DNA of 64,000 nt, from contig CM055872.1 of NCBI GenBank assembly GCA_029582165.1, forward strand, positions 48,807,695 through 48,871,694, written 5' to 3'. Source of the stretch: Portulaca oleracea. Taxonomy: Eukaryota > Streptophyta > Magnoliopsida > Caryophyllales > Portulacaceae. Within the stretch, counting starts at the first letter, position 1; each line of letters opens with the position of its first letter. A program made the translations under genes and the position numbers. The notes below the pieces were generated by a model. It did no database searches, was not told where the DNA came from, and was given only the letters and a program-made list of their open reading frames with translations. Shown here one piece after another: positions 10,793-21,349 of this stretch.

Positions 10793-11641
10793 ACATACTG
10801 ATATGAACAGATGAAGGGTTGAGATTTTGCCGACAGAAATAAATGAATAAGATTTTGCCGACATTTGAAATTTTGAACTACAATAATGCGCAATAACGTA
10901 AGCGCTTATGTAATATTTTTACATCCTTTGTTATAAATATATGTAAGGAAGGAAGGAAAGGCAGAGTCTGCCTACCTCCCTTAGTGTGTTTGTAATCTAA
11001 GCACAATGTTTTAAGAATTTCGTTTAGGGGAAGGAAGGTTATCCATAAATAAAATGAAGTGATCTTTTCTTCGAAGAAATATGTATTTATCATTACACAA
11101 AATCAAATAAGAGAGAGAATATTGAGAGAGTAAAAGAAGTCAGAAAGAGTAGGTAAAACACGCAGATGAGAGTGTAAGACGCGTCCGAAAGAATACGATA
11201 GATTTAACTCTCGAAGGTATAATTTTCTCTTACTTGAGCTTGTTTATTGTTGAATATCATACCTTTGATTAAAGATTATGAAATTTTATTTAGGTTGCTT
11301 CTCTGAGTACCTAGCTTAATTAATTTGTGTGAATCACCTAAAAAATCACAAAGGTTTTACCGCCTTTTCCTTTAAAAAACCACAAGTTAGACCCTTTTAA
11401 TATTGGTATCAGAGCAAGAAGATTATATAATCATGAATGAAGAACATAATAAGAAAATATATGAAAGAACTTTAAATATTAATTTAGAAGAATTTATAAT
11501 AGAAATATTAACTGGTATGTATGTTGTAGATGGATTATTAAATTTAATAAATTATTTATGCCAAAATAAAATAAAGTACTTGAATTTTCACAAAAAAAAT
11601 TTGTACTTAGCAGAAAAGATCTCTGAATATTCTAGTTTAAA
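10793..11641 (+). mobile_element. Pararetrovirus-like fragment, right arm of inverted pair
   Basis: The mirror of 9471-10321 and the more complete copy: TATA-like ttataaatat (10931-10940), a pyrimidine-poor leader, a tRNA-iMet primer site (11404-11415), then two short ORFs running on past the arm to 12007. The arms diverge by scattered substitutions only, so the inversion is younger than or as old as the integration itself. Only the promoter, leader and 5' ORFs are present; no movement, coat, protease or RT domain is seen. Confidence 0.5.
11404..11415 (+). promoter_or_regulatory. Primer-binding site, tRNA-iMet (right arm)
   Basis: A 12 of 12 match to the initiator tRNA-Met complement (tggtatcagagc). 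It is not preceded by a CA-ending LTR. The small ORF starts 18 bases downstream. Confidence 0.75.
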
Positions 11642-11651
11642 AAAATCTTGA
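11433..11651 (+). CDS. Small ORF after the primer site, unknown function
   Basis: A 72-residue frame starting MNEEHNKKIYERTLNIN, acidic and Asn/Ile-rich, with a hydrophobic stretch near residues 23-45 (FIIEILTGMYVVDGLLNLIN). The first ATG after the primer site is used. The left arm holds a nearly identical copy that ends early. I do not recognise a family. Position suggests the first ORF of a pararetroviral genome. Confidence 0.4.
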   Translation: MNEEHNKKIYERTLNINLEEFIIEILTGMYVVDGLLNLINYLCQNKIKYLNFHKKNLYLAEKISEYSSLKKS

Positions 11652-12007
11652 GTATGGTTAAAAATAGATTTCAATCGAATTCTAAATTGAATAAAGAAGG
11701 AGATTATTTAGCTGGACGAACATTTAGTTTTCTAAAACTTAAAGCATATAGTATACAAGAAGCATGGAATTTTCTAAGATCACTTGATCAAACAACTAGA
11801 AGTCATAGAAAAAGTCTCATTGAAAATAAAAAATCTAGATATTTATATTTAGTTACTCTACCATCAAGCGTCCATAAATATACTCTAAATTTAATTAAAG
11901 ATCAAATTGCATTACTAGAAAAAACGTTTGAATATACAATCTGGTGTGAACCTAACAAAAGTATAAACGAATCCGCAATATATTATTGCACTGGCAAAGA
12001 ATTATAG
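11648..12007 (+). CDS. Second small ORF, overlapping the first, unknown function
   Basis: The frame overlaps the stop of the preceding ORF by four bases. The first ATG in the frame is at 11654, giving about 117 residues. It is basic in its first half (RTFSFLKLKAYSIQEAWNFL) and has an amphipathic helix-like part (LIKDQIALLEKTFEYTIW). Overlapping small ORFs just after the leader are the layout of badnavirus-type genomes, but no recognisable domain is present and similarity cannot be tested here. Only the right side of the inverted pair carries it. Confidence 0.4.
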   Translation: MSMVKNRFQSNSKLNKEGDYLAGRTFSFLKLKAYSIQEAWNFLRSLDQTTRSHRKSLIENKKSRYLYLVTLPSSVHKYTLNLIKDQIALLEKTFEYTIWCEPNKSINESAIYYCTGKEL

Positions 12008-12615
12008 TTAAAAAGACTATAAAAATATCAATTCATATGAATTACGTACCACCAGCAATTGAAATCAATTAACGTACATTACTTTTAATTGAGATAAATA
12101 GGTGTAAAAAGAATTTAATGCAAACAGTAAACGAATTTAATGCAAACAGTAAGCTGTAAACTTTTCTGTCACCAACCCGTTTTAGACCCGTAACCGAAAT
12201 ACACCCGAAATAACGAAAATGACCAAAATGTCTAACCTGAAAATGACCCGTTCTGACCCGATTGCCACCTCTAGGTGTAGGAAACTTTTTTGTACTTCTT
12301 TATTTTGAGGAGTAGACTTACCCCTAGTCATAGTCTTGTAAGTGCTTGGCTTTTTTATGTTCTTTTGGCATCTTTTGGCCCAATTTTACAATTTGGGGCT
12401 GAAGTTGTATTGTGTTCCTTGACACATTTGGTTTAGTTGAATATATTCAGGCTAAGAGGCCGCTAATTATCTAAAAAAAAGTACAATTATATATATAAAA
12501 TTGTTGAGATTTACTTTTTTCACCTTCCTACATAAACTTTCTTTCAACCGGATCCGCGGTCAAGATTCACTCTTATCACCTTCCTACCTAAACTCTCTTT
12601 CTACTGGATTTGGTC

Positions 12616-12668
<53 letters not shown>

Positions 12669-12942
12669 TGATCATATGAGCATTGTATTTATGTGAGCAT
12701 ATGAGCACTAGGTTTGTGGACCCTTGGATTTTCAATCTATGGATGAGAATAAAAGGGGAGTTTAGCTTTTTTTTTACCCACTCAATGCATTCGTCACGTG
12801 AGGCCGTGAGCAAAAAAAAAAAAGAACAATTGGTTAACACTCCCTTAAAAACGCGCATGATCAACAATTTCAAAAAAAAAAAAAAATTGAACATTCATCT
12901 TCCCTCCTCCTTCATATTGTATCAGCACCCTCATAGTTATTA
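12008..12942. repeat. Intergenic DNA with (TA)n microsatellite and a repeat shared with 59.1 kb
   Basis: Tandem 'gcaaacagtaa' phrases lie near 12120-12150 and 'acccg' phrases at 12177-12265. A TA run occupies 12617-12666. The sequence after it (gagcatatgagcac, then ggatgagaataaaaggggag) matches the reverse complement of 59140-59245, so both are copies of one repeat in opposite orientation. No coding region is seen. Confidence 0.6.
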
Positions 12943-13385
12943 AAATCCCGATCCGGATCAACGATTCTACGAGTTTACGATCCAAAAATCTTCCATCGAT
13001 CCAACTCTTACTAGGATCTTAAAGTAGTTAGGATTGTACGATCCTAGTTTTGCCTGAATATTATATGTTAGAATCACAATACGATTCTACGATCCTACGA
13101 TTCGATCCACGATCCTACCTGAATTTGATAATGTTTATGCACAATATCATCTTTAAAATTTTGTCATAACGATTTAAATTTTGTATTGAAGTTATCAACT
13201 GATAAACAATTTAACGTATTGTTTCATTACTAGTGAATAAAATGTTAAAATTTTAACCATCATATAATTTTATTTGATATTTTCCTATTATATTAGAATC
13301 CTACGATCTTCGATCCGATTCTACGATTCCGATCCTAACTTCGTCCATCGATCCTAACTAGGATCCCGATTCTAACAACCTTGCC
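12943..13385. repeat. GATCC/CGATTCTACGATCC-rich repeat block
   Basis: Both ends are dense in variants of cgattctacgatcc and cgatcctaac with aggatc, and the middle (13120-13290) is AT-rich. The ends face each other imperfectly, which suggests a MITE-like unit. No target duplication is defined. Confidence 0.5.
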
Positions 13386-13858
13386 TGAGTTGCGAACTTG
13401 AAGACGAACACAACAGTAGGGTTTTAGTCGTATTGTGTGGTAGAAGTCGATGGACTCAACAGCGAACAACGGCAACGTTAGAAAGTTTCACGTAGGCAAT
13501 TTTCGGTGGAGGTTTCAGGTGTCATTAATGATTTAGGGTTCCAATTGGGTGTCTAGTGTTATTTTAATGGTGTTTTCCAACGTGACTTTGTTTATGTGAT
13601 TTTTTAGGATTAATTTATTCAAACGATTGTATGTCATCAAATATAACAAGTCTGATGTCCCATGCTGTCAAAGCGGGTGAGGGTCACCTCGGTGAGCGAC
13701 GCAGGTCTTACATCTCATGGGTTGCACAGTGTGGATATCATGTAAGGTGTCTTTTTGCGTAAGTTTGAGTTTTTTTTTTTTTTTTTTTTTGCGAAATTTG
13801 AATTTAGTGTGGAATCAAGCGAGGCCATAATGGATGTTAAAGTAAGGGAAAGTGGACA
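13386..13858. other. Unassigned intergenic DNA
   Basis: Moderate GC, with a poly-T run at 13769-13789. No ORF, RNA gene or repeat recognised. Confidence 0.4.
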
Positions 13859-14480
13859 TTAGGAAAATTGATGATGGGTGTGTAAAACCTCGAGTTTTTT
13901 AGTAGGATGTCGTTAATAAAAGTAGTGTGGTTAACATTAGATTTAAGTTTCGAGGACGAAACTTCTTTAAGTGGGGAATGATGTAAAACCCCGAAAAAAA
14001 CTATTATGTTTACCGTTAAATTTCCCGACGTCCGTTTTCTTTCCGTTAAATATATATATGTTTTCACATGGAGCTTTTAGGACCGCGAGTGGGTTACTTG
14101 AAATTTTTAGTGACTGAAAAATATCAGTTATGAAATTTTCGGTTATCGGGTAATTTTTATTAGGATCAGTTTGTAAGTTCCCCCCGATTGACTATAATTC
14201 CCTCCCATTTATTGAATAATTCAAACAGTAAACCTTTTCCCCCTAATTCCCCTCTATTTCCCCCCTTTTTGATTAAATCAAATAAGTTGTTTTCCCCCCA
14301 AAAACCCCCCTCCAGTCCGTCCCAATCCCCCTCTCCCTTTTACCCAAGTGACGCTGCTAAGCGTCTTGCCTAAAGACACAATATTGTGTCTTGTTTGATG
14401 AGTCAGCGGTGACTGTGTAAATATAGCGACCAGTTACAAATAAAGAAAAGTTGAGAGAATGGAGTAATGTGTAAATATTA
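13859..14480 (+). mobile_element. 3' end of a Ty3 chromovirus-type element with partial LTR
   Basis: The phrase tttcgaggacgaaac (13948-13962), a purine tract aagtggggaatga (13969-13981) and then tgtaaaaccccgaa (from 13982) is the usual junction of plant Tekay/Del-type chromoviruses: last codons, polypurine tract, LTR start. The LTR seems to fade after about 14400. No 5' part is present, so this is a truncated fossil. The right boundary is uncertain. Confidence 0.6.
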
Positions 14481-15600
14481 ATTTTATTGTTAATTCGTTT
14501 TATTATTATCGACAGGAGAGTGAATTGGGCAACAATGTCTCATGATTCATCATCTATTCAGTGTTGTTTGATCTTGGATTGCAGAGTTTCAATGGATGAA
14601 TTTTTTTCCTTCCCCTCTTCGTTGTTCTGCGATATGAAATTCCAAGCTTCAATGGTTGAATTTGTTTTCCATCTTCTCTTCGATTTCAAACCTCCAGAGC
14701 TTCAATGGTTGAAGTTTTTTTTTCATCTTCAGTTGAATGATATTCGATCTAAAATCCCAAGCCTTTCCAGATCTGATCGAGGGTTTCAATTTGATCGGAG
14801 CCCAAATAGCAGCTTATGAGGGGCTGCCCACTCTCGAAGCCGATGTGTTCCAGATTACTCGACGGCGTGCCGGCCAGTCAAGAGAATATGACATGCTCTC
14901 TCAAAAATCAAGGTTGGTGAGCAAGCTCCGCGGCGATTCTGACGCGCCACCAGCAGTGTGTTTTTGGCGACTACCACGTACTCCGGTGCAAGGCCATGCG
15001 CTGCTGGTTTGTGATATTAAACCTGTTGTGTTTTTATTGTGTTGGATTTGGTTTGGTTTAACAATTCAAATCATAGTAGTTATATTGAAGATTATTATAA
15101 ACTGTTATGGGATGAATGGGGGATACTAGATCAAATAATTGTGAAACATTTCTATTGAATACTGGTATTCGTTCAGTAAACATTTCTATTGGATGAAATA
15201 TACCTTCATGAACTGTTATGGGATCAACTGCGCTTTGTTAGATCAGATAGCTACAAAAATATGGAACTTCTCTGTTGATGTGTGATCTGCTGTGACTATA
15301 TGTCTGTAGAGCTGCTATATTGATCTTTTTTCAGTAAGTTAAGGAAAATAAATCTTTATCATATGTTTATATTGATACTGATGTTTTGGTTTGTGTTTCT
15401 GAAGATCCTTTTGATTGTTGATTGGAACTTCAGCCTCAGCCTTGGGGGGTCTCATTTCGACGGCGTGTCAGCTCCAGTACGAGGGAGCGAAACTCGGAGG
15501 GCTGACCGCCACATTCGTTGGGTTGGAGATTGTTCATATTTTACATTCTGGGTTTGATAATGTGGTTCTGGGTTTAGAAAAAAAAAAGAGATGATAATTC
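14481..15600 (+). other. Chimeric region upstream of gene fragments, origin unknown
   Basis: Contains repeated phrases (agcttcaatggttgaa at about 14646 and 14698; agagtttcaatggatgaa near 14582) and GC-rich coding-like blocks at 14760-15010 and 15440-15530 with short open frames (GLPTLEADVFQITRRRAGQS). I cannot assign them. Placement directly before two real gene fragments suggests further captured or shuffled host sequence. Confidence 0.35.
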
Positions 15601-15607
15601 TATTTCA

Positions 15608-15688
15608 GGGGAAGGAGATCTGCTTGGCCCACACTCCGCAGAACGAAACCAAGATGCCACCGTCTACGTTGGCAATCTTGATCCTCAG
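15608..15688 (+). pseudogene. SF3B4 (SAP49) first-exon fragment
   Basis: Translates to an N-terminal segment ending LLGPHSAERNQDATVYVGNL and then DPQ, the highly conserved entry into the first RRM of splicing factor 3B subunit 4, a U2 snRNP component. A good donor (cag|gt at 15688/15689) follows at a natural exon end, then intron-like sequence. No further SF3B4 exon appears downstream within reach. The start codon and the first few residues are missing. It is therefore a captured or transposed gene fragment that includes intron sequence, so it came from DNA rather than mRNA. Confidence 0.8.
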
Positions 15689-16552
15689 GTTCGTATTTCT
15701 ATCGCTACTCATTTTACATTCTTCATGATTAATTACTGATGTTTTCTCGGAATCGCAAACTCCTTTGGTCGATCTGTTTGAATGAATGTTGATTACACTT
15801 GCGATGTTTTGTTCAATTTTGATTGGATTGTATGGAAGCTGGAAAATGGATTATTAAATGCTGGATGTTGTTATCAATTCTTGAGTGTGATTCTTGTAGA
15901 AGATGGTGAATTTGTGGAAAAAATTGAAATCTGAGGTGAGTTGGTGACCAATAGTACGTAAATGTGTCAGGAAGGTGGGCGGGAGAACATTGGAAAACGA
16001 ATGACTAAATGGTATAGAATGTTTCCTTGAATGTACTATCTTGATTCTTGTGTCACTCTTTTCTTATTTAGGTATTTTTCTCAGAAGTTTTGTGATTGAA
16101 ATCTGAGAGTAGCATTGGAGTTGAAGCTTTGGGGAGTGTTTTTGACATCTTTTAGGTTAGTGTAATTTGAGTAGAGCTCATTGGAATTGTAAATTAGGTC
16201 TTCTTCGTAACTGTAGTATTCAAATTACTAAAATTTCGGATGAGGATGACTCTGCTATCACAACTTTAAATTTTGGAGTAATTGTCCCTTTGAATTGAGG
16301 ATGATCAGCTGTAATGACAGTCCATAGTCCTCCTGTTAGATATTCAATTTTGATAATTGCAATTCAGGGGAAGGAGATGATGGTAGTGGTCCTGGAGAGG
16401 AGATGGTGGTAGTGGCTTTCACCAAATTCGTCATACTGCTGCCGCTGCTGCTCATGCTTCACTTTTGTAAGCCATTGATTAGCAACGTAGACAACGACGC
16501 CACAAACAGGAGTGACAAGGGTTGAAATTGAGCTGTTGACAAACAGGAGTTA
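15689..16552 (+). other. Intron-like sequence between gene fragments
   Basis: T-rich sequence with no recognisable exon. The phrase ttcaggggaaggagat occurs at about 15605 and again near 16364, once before each gene fragment, so the two captured units share a junction motif. CAG/CTG-type triplets (ctgctgccgctgctgctc) lie near 16435. Confidence 0.4.
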
Positions 16553-16742
16553 CTACCTTAGTTGCTCTGCTAATTGGGTATGCATTTTTTATGATTTGGA
16601 GGAAATCCAGTGGTGGCAAATGCTGTAGCAGAGGTCCCTAAGCCATTGTTTTTAAAGGAGAAAGAGGAAGAAGATGATAGCAAGAAGAAAAGTCACCATC
16701 TTCTTTGGGATTGAAACTGGTACCGATGAAGGTTTTGCAAAG
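16553..16742 (+). pseudogene. NADPH-cytochrome P450 reductase first-exon fragment
   Basis: The frames give a membrane anchor (TGVTTLVALLIGYAFFMIWR), then a Glu/Asp-rich linker (VPKPLFLKEKEEEDDSKKK), then the start of the FMN-binding flavodoxin domain (KVTIFFGIETGTDEGFAK). The order and wording match plant P450 reductase, which passes electrons from NADPH to P450s at the ER. Two frameshifts (near 16615 and 16690) break it. It ends at a splice donor (aag|gt at 16742/16743) with no later exon found. Like the SF3B4 piece, it keeps an intron edge, so it is a genomic fragment. Confidence 0.8.
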
Positions 16743-17800
16743 GTATTGGTTATTTTTTTTCCTTAAAAATTCATTTTTTCCTCATAATCCCTGTTTGAAT
16801 TTGACTTCTTGTTGGTCGATTGTTTAATTAACTTGTGTGTTTTCTGAGTTGTGGTTTGCATAGTTTGGAATGTTCAATTTGACGTTTCCTGTGTTTGAGT
16901 ATAATATTCATGCTCTGTCTATGTTCCAAAGAATGTTCAAATTTTTGTGCTTGCGGTTGACCCGAGAGAGCAAGAAAGAAATAACCTATGTATATTTTCA
17001 TGTTACGTTTGTTGGTTGACAAATAACATATGTAGCAGAGAAATTAATGTGAAGATTGAAAAGGGACGTTGAACTCTAGTCTCCCACTTTGAATGAAACT
17101 GTAAATATAAGAAGAAAATTTTAAAAAAAAAACAAATTAAGGATAATTTGTAGAATCTAAACAGAAAAACTAACAATATCTTATTTCAAATTTGAAACTA
17201 AGAAAACAATTTAGATTTGACGTATTGTTAAGCACTTATATAAGTAGCTCATCCGAATTCATTGAAGAATACGGAAGAGTCTTTTTTTTTTTTGTGTGTT
17301 GGAAATAGGTCATTTGCCAAACTCAGAAAGGTAAGTTTGAAATCCCAATTGATTGGTATATTACCCAGCATATATATCCTTTGTTTCCCTTGTAAATCAT
17401 GATAGCTTTTTTATTTTTTTGATTACAGCTCACGCACTGTCTCTGTCGATACTGCTGCTCTTAGGGATGGTTCTTCACACTTGCATAAGCAATCGAGACA
17501 TAAGGTAAGTCTTTAGTCATCTGCAATTTAAAGGACCCTTTTCCGCTTATTCTTTCCGAATGATTCCGAACCCTTTTAAAGGACCGAAGTAGGTCCCGAT
17601 GAGGACCCGTAGCTCCACTCCCATGGTCCGGGGTCCCATTTGAAGTAGATGCCACACCCGATGCCATTCAAACCACGTCTACGGGGTCTCGGGTCCACCT
17701 TAAAGTGTACTCCGCACCCGACCCCGACTTCGTTTTCCTCGTATTTCATGGAGGGGTTTTGGAAAAGCTTGGTGACCATGAAAATTGATTCCATCCCGAT
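16743..17800 (+). other. Intron-like and GC-rich sequence before the FRS pseudogene
   Basis: Possible small exon at about 17431-17503 between a ttacag acceptor and a gtaagt donor. 17525-17760 is rich in gggtcc/ggacc-type phrases. No domain recognised. It is unclear whether these bases belong to the gene fragments or to the FRS-like element. Confidence 0.35.
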
Positions 17801-19735
17801 ATGCTCCAGAAGCCGAATGATAAAAAGGGGGAAAGGAAACGACCAACCACTAGAACGCAATGCCCAATGAGAGTATCTGTTTCAAGGGAAAGTGATCGTT
17901 GTTTTGAAATTGTGAACGTCAATTTAGAACACAACCACGATAAGGATCCGGAGACATGTAGATTTATAAGCCAACATAGGACGTTAGATCCTAATGTGAA
18001 GTTAAGATTGGGGACCCTTGATGCTGCCGGGGTGAAAACTAGTAAAAGTGTAAGAGTTCTGGCAACTGAAGCAAGTGGAATAGAGAACATGGCATGCTCT
18101 TCGAGAGACTATAGGAACCATCTCGATAGCCTTAGAAGGCTAAAATTACAAGAAGGGATGCAATTGCTTTGCATAAGCTTTTTTTAAGGATGAAAGATGT
18201 GAGTCCAAACTTTTACTACAAAATTGATGCAGACGAAGAAAATCGACTACGAAGTGTGTTTTGGGTAGATTGTAGGAGTAGAGCTGCATACAAAGATTTT
18301 AACGACGGTGACATTCGATACTACATATTTTTTGAACAAGTATAAAATGTCGTTTGCATTATTTGTGGGGGTGAACCATCATGGCCAATCTATACTGTTG
18401 GGATGTGCTTTGATATGTAATGAGGAAGTGCAAACATTTGAATAGCTATTTTGTACTTGGATGGATGCCATGGATGAGCGCTCTCCAAAGGCCATCATTA
18501 CTGATCATTGCCAAAGTATTGGCAACGCCATTAAAACCATCTTCCCAAATGTGAGGCACCGGTGGTGCTTATGTCACATTCTTGTTAAGTTTCCAGATAA
18601 GGTAGGAGGGTATAAGAGATACAGAGATTTGTATAACGTTTTCATGGACACTGTCTATGAAAATTTGACCACAGGAGAGTTTGAGGACAAATGGCAAAGT
18701 ATGGTCCAGGAGTTTGACCTAAACGATAAGGAATGGTTTCAAACACTATATGCTAACAAAGAAAAATGGGTGCCTGTGTTTGTAAAAGATCATTTTTGGG
18801 CTGGGATGTCTTCTACCCAGAGAAGTGAGAGCATGAACGCTTATTTTGACGAATATGTTCATAGGAAAACCTCGCTAAGGACTTTTGCGGAGCAATTTGA
18901 GAAGGCTCTTGGTGATAAGATAGAAAAGGAGGTGCAACAAGATGCTGCATGCCTTAACGGGACGCTTAGATGTGAAACAAATCTTGCATTTGAGGTACAA
19001 TTTCAAAAGGCGTACACTCATTATATGTTTAAGAAAGTGCAAGTAGAACTTAAGTCAATGATATATTGTGAAGCTGACTTAGTCAAAGTTGATCACATTA
19101 TACATGAGTATAAGGTTGTGGAGAGAGAACATCTTCCTAATGGGGTATGTAAGAGAAAAGAGTATGTGGTGTTATATAACACCATTAACGGGGATGTGGA
19201 TTGTATTTGTAAGTTGTTCAAATGGAAGGGATTGCTTTGTAGACATGCTTTGAAAGTTTTATGGAAAAGGGATGTTGTTTTTGTTCCTAACAAGTACATC
19301 TTACCAAGGTGAAAACATGACATCAACAAGGAGCTTAACAAGATTAAATTGGTAGGCATAGGAGGGAAGTGGGACACTGAGAAGGAGAGGCAAAGATATC
19401 TTCAAAAGTGTTTCTACAAGGCAACTGACATTGCGGTTGATTCACATGAAAAAACTAAATTTTTGGCAACTACTATCTAAAAGGCAACTAAAGAGTTGTT
19501 GGATGGAAGTTGGAATAAAGCCAACATGCAGCAGACAGAAAGGTCTGGCGATGTAGGTTTAAATGGTGAAAATTACGCCGGCGATTGTAGCACAGGTCAG
19601 GAGCAAACGTACCTTGATCCGAACGTATGCAATTCAAAAGGCCGTCCGAAACGAAAAAAATCTATGTCATTAGGGGAAAGACTTAAGAGGGGACAAGGGA
19701 GACAGAAAGCGACAGATAAATCTCCAAAGAAGTAG
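17801..19735 (+). pseudogene. FAR1-related (FRS/MULE-type) pseudogene
   Basis: Segments in order: the end of a FAR1 DNA-binding domain (QCPMRVSVSRESDRC then LEHNHD, 17801-18187); after a one-base loss near 18160, the linker and first transposase block (SVFWVDCRSRAAYKDF, then VTFDTTYF in a shifted frame); an open block at 18461-19312 with IITDHCQSIGNAIK, SSTQRSESMN and a SWIM zinc finger (VDCICKLFKWKGLLCRHAL); and a C-terminal SKGRPKRKKS tail at 19496-19735. FRS proteins are domesticated Mutator-type transposases acting as transcription factors. Two stops stand where Trp is expected (tag at about 18444, tga at 19312) and another (taa) near 19480. The N-terminal part of the DNA-binding domain is missing. 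It is a dead host FRS gene or a dead MULE. Confidence 0.8.
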
Positions 19736-19839
19736 GCGGTGGTCCATCAAGGAACGTCGAACGTTATGGTAAAATAAATGAAAAATATTGAAATTATTTT
19801 GTATGATTTAAAAGTAATATATATCTAATTAACTGCCTA

Positions 19840-20330
19840 TTTTGTAGATGCCACATTTACCAACTTTGATGCATAACAACGATCAAGTCATACATGATGA
19901 CACTACTTTATCCGTCATCAATCCAAATGACCAGGTTATTAATTTGCATTTATTTTTTGTCGTTAAGTATATTTATTTTACAATGTAAAAATATGATGAT
20001 ATTTAACTGTTCCCTGACATAATTATTTAATATAGAGAATGCAAGATTCAGAACCGAATATGACGACATTGCTGTAGATGATGGAAGCAGGAGTTGGTCC
20101 AAGCTATGATGATGATGTACATCGTACTATTGTGGTTTTCAAAACAACAAATTTTACAAGAAGAAAGTTTTGTAATTTTTTAGATATTTGTGTATGATGT
20201 ATAAGTTTAGACTAGTTACTAACTTATTCGTTGTGCTTATGTAGGTACATCAAAATTTTGAGAATGAAAAATACATGAGGACAAATCTTGATGACATCAT
20301 ATGACCTTCAATAGGGGGGACAATTAACAT
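19840..20330 (+). other. Possible downstream exons of the FRS-like pseudogene
   Basis: After an intron-like gap, tag|atgccacatttaccaac begins a short coding-like piece ending ccag|gtta near 19935, with another similar piece near 20036-20120. The pattern of small A-rich exons with gt/ag edges fits a spliced tail, but no family motif is visible. Confidence 0.3.
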
Positions 20331-21037
20331 GCTCACTCATGTTTAAATTGTCTGGGTGAAATTGCATTTACCCAATTGTATCTATGTGGGTTTTTTTTCC
20401 ATTATTAGGGTTGTCGATTGTGTCCTTAACTCATTGGTGATTTATTGTTTTTTTACTTACTATTTTGTCACCTTTGTTCTTTGATGAATGTTAGGGTACG
20501 CGATGAATGTTTCTACTTTACATACGAATTGATAAAGCCCACATCCAAATAATCCATGTTTAATGTTAACCTATACTTAATTTTTAATTAATTATCAATC
20601 ATAAATAGCAGTAAAAATAAAAATAATTGAGAATATATTACTCCCTCTATTTACATCAATCACAACTACCACAGAGGTTATAAAAGAAAACGACAAATAT
20701 TTATGAATCAAAAGTTAGGCAAATATTTAACTAGCCCAATAGTTATGAATCAAAATTTTGAGGCATCATGGGTTTTGTTTGGTGAATAAAATGACAAGCC
20801 CAATAGTTATGAATCAAAAGTTAGGCAAATATTTAACAAACGAAATTCAAACAATTATATGAAATATAACGATGACAAAACTATCTACTTTCATTACCAG
20901 ATCGAAGACAAACACAATAAAAAATAATGGAAATCCCAAGGAATTAAAAATAACATAACCTACGTAAGAGGAAATAACATGCAATTAAAAAAACCTAATC
21001 TATAAAAGCGGAAGTAACATGAAATTGAAAAAAATAC
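20331..21037. other. AT-rich intergenic DNA
   Basis: Holds a direct repeat (caatagttatgaatcaaa and ttaggcaaatatttaac, near 20700-20760 and 20797-20840) and one Stowaway-like end (tactccctctattta, 20639). No gene seen. Confidence 0.4.
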
Positions 21038-21349
21038 TTAGTCTATTAATATTGGATGATTGGCATCATTAATGTCAACATTGACATTAGGAATATCACC
21101 TCCTACTTCTCCTCCTCCTCCTTGTTCTTCACGGACAAGACCCAAATGTACATCTGGTCGAGCTAACACTGTGTTACCGTGCTGATCGGCGCGGTAAAAT
21201 AGGTCATTTTCGTCAACCTCTACGAAGTTCTGGAAACGCTTAAATTCTTCCTCAAAAATTCGCTGTAAAGTTGATATCCACCCTAAGCCAGCAAGTACCT
21301 GCGACACTCCTTCTTGGCCAATTAATGGATCCTCAAATAGTTCCATCAT
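21038..21349 (-). CDS. Hypothetical 103-residue ORF
   Basis: An acidic protein on the minus strand starting MMELFEDPLIGQEGVSQVLA and ending with a Gly/Glu-rich and Asp/Asn-rich tail (GGGGEVGGDIPNVNVDINDA). No signal peptide or membrane segment. The codon content looks more gene-like than the AT-rich surroundings. A short upstream frame (MAAQQHSRDLVEIRS) ends just before it, so a longer gene may be broken at 21350. I do not recognise the family. It could be a fragment of a DNA transposon or of a host gene. Confidence 0.3.
   Translation of the reverse strand: MMELFEDPLIGQEGVSQVLAGLGWISTLQRIFEEEFKRFQNFVEVDENDLFYRADQHGNTVLARPDVHLGLVREEQGGGGEVGGDIPNVNVDINDANHPILID

Noticed and set aside
9471..11641. 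Inverted LTRs of a retrotransposon
   Set aside because: Arms have no tg...ca ends next to the primer site and the primer sites lie inside the arms, so a pararetrovirus-like origin fits better.
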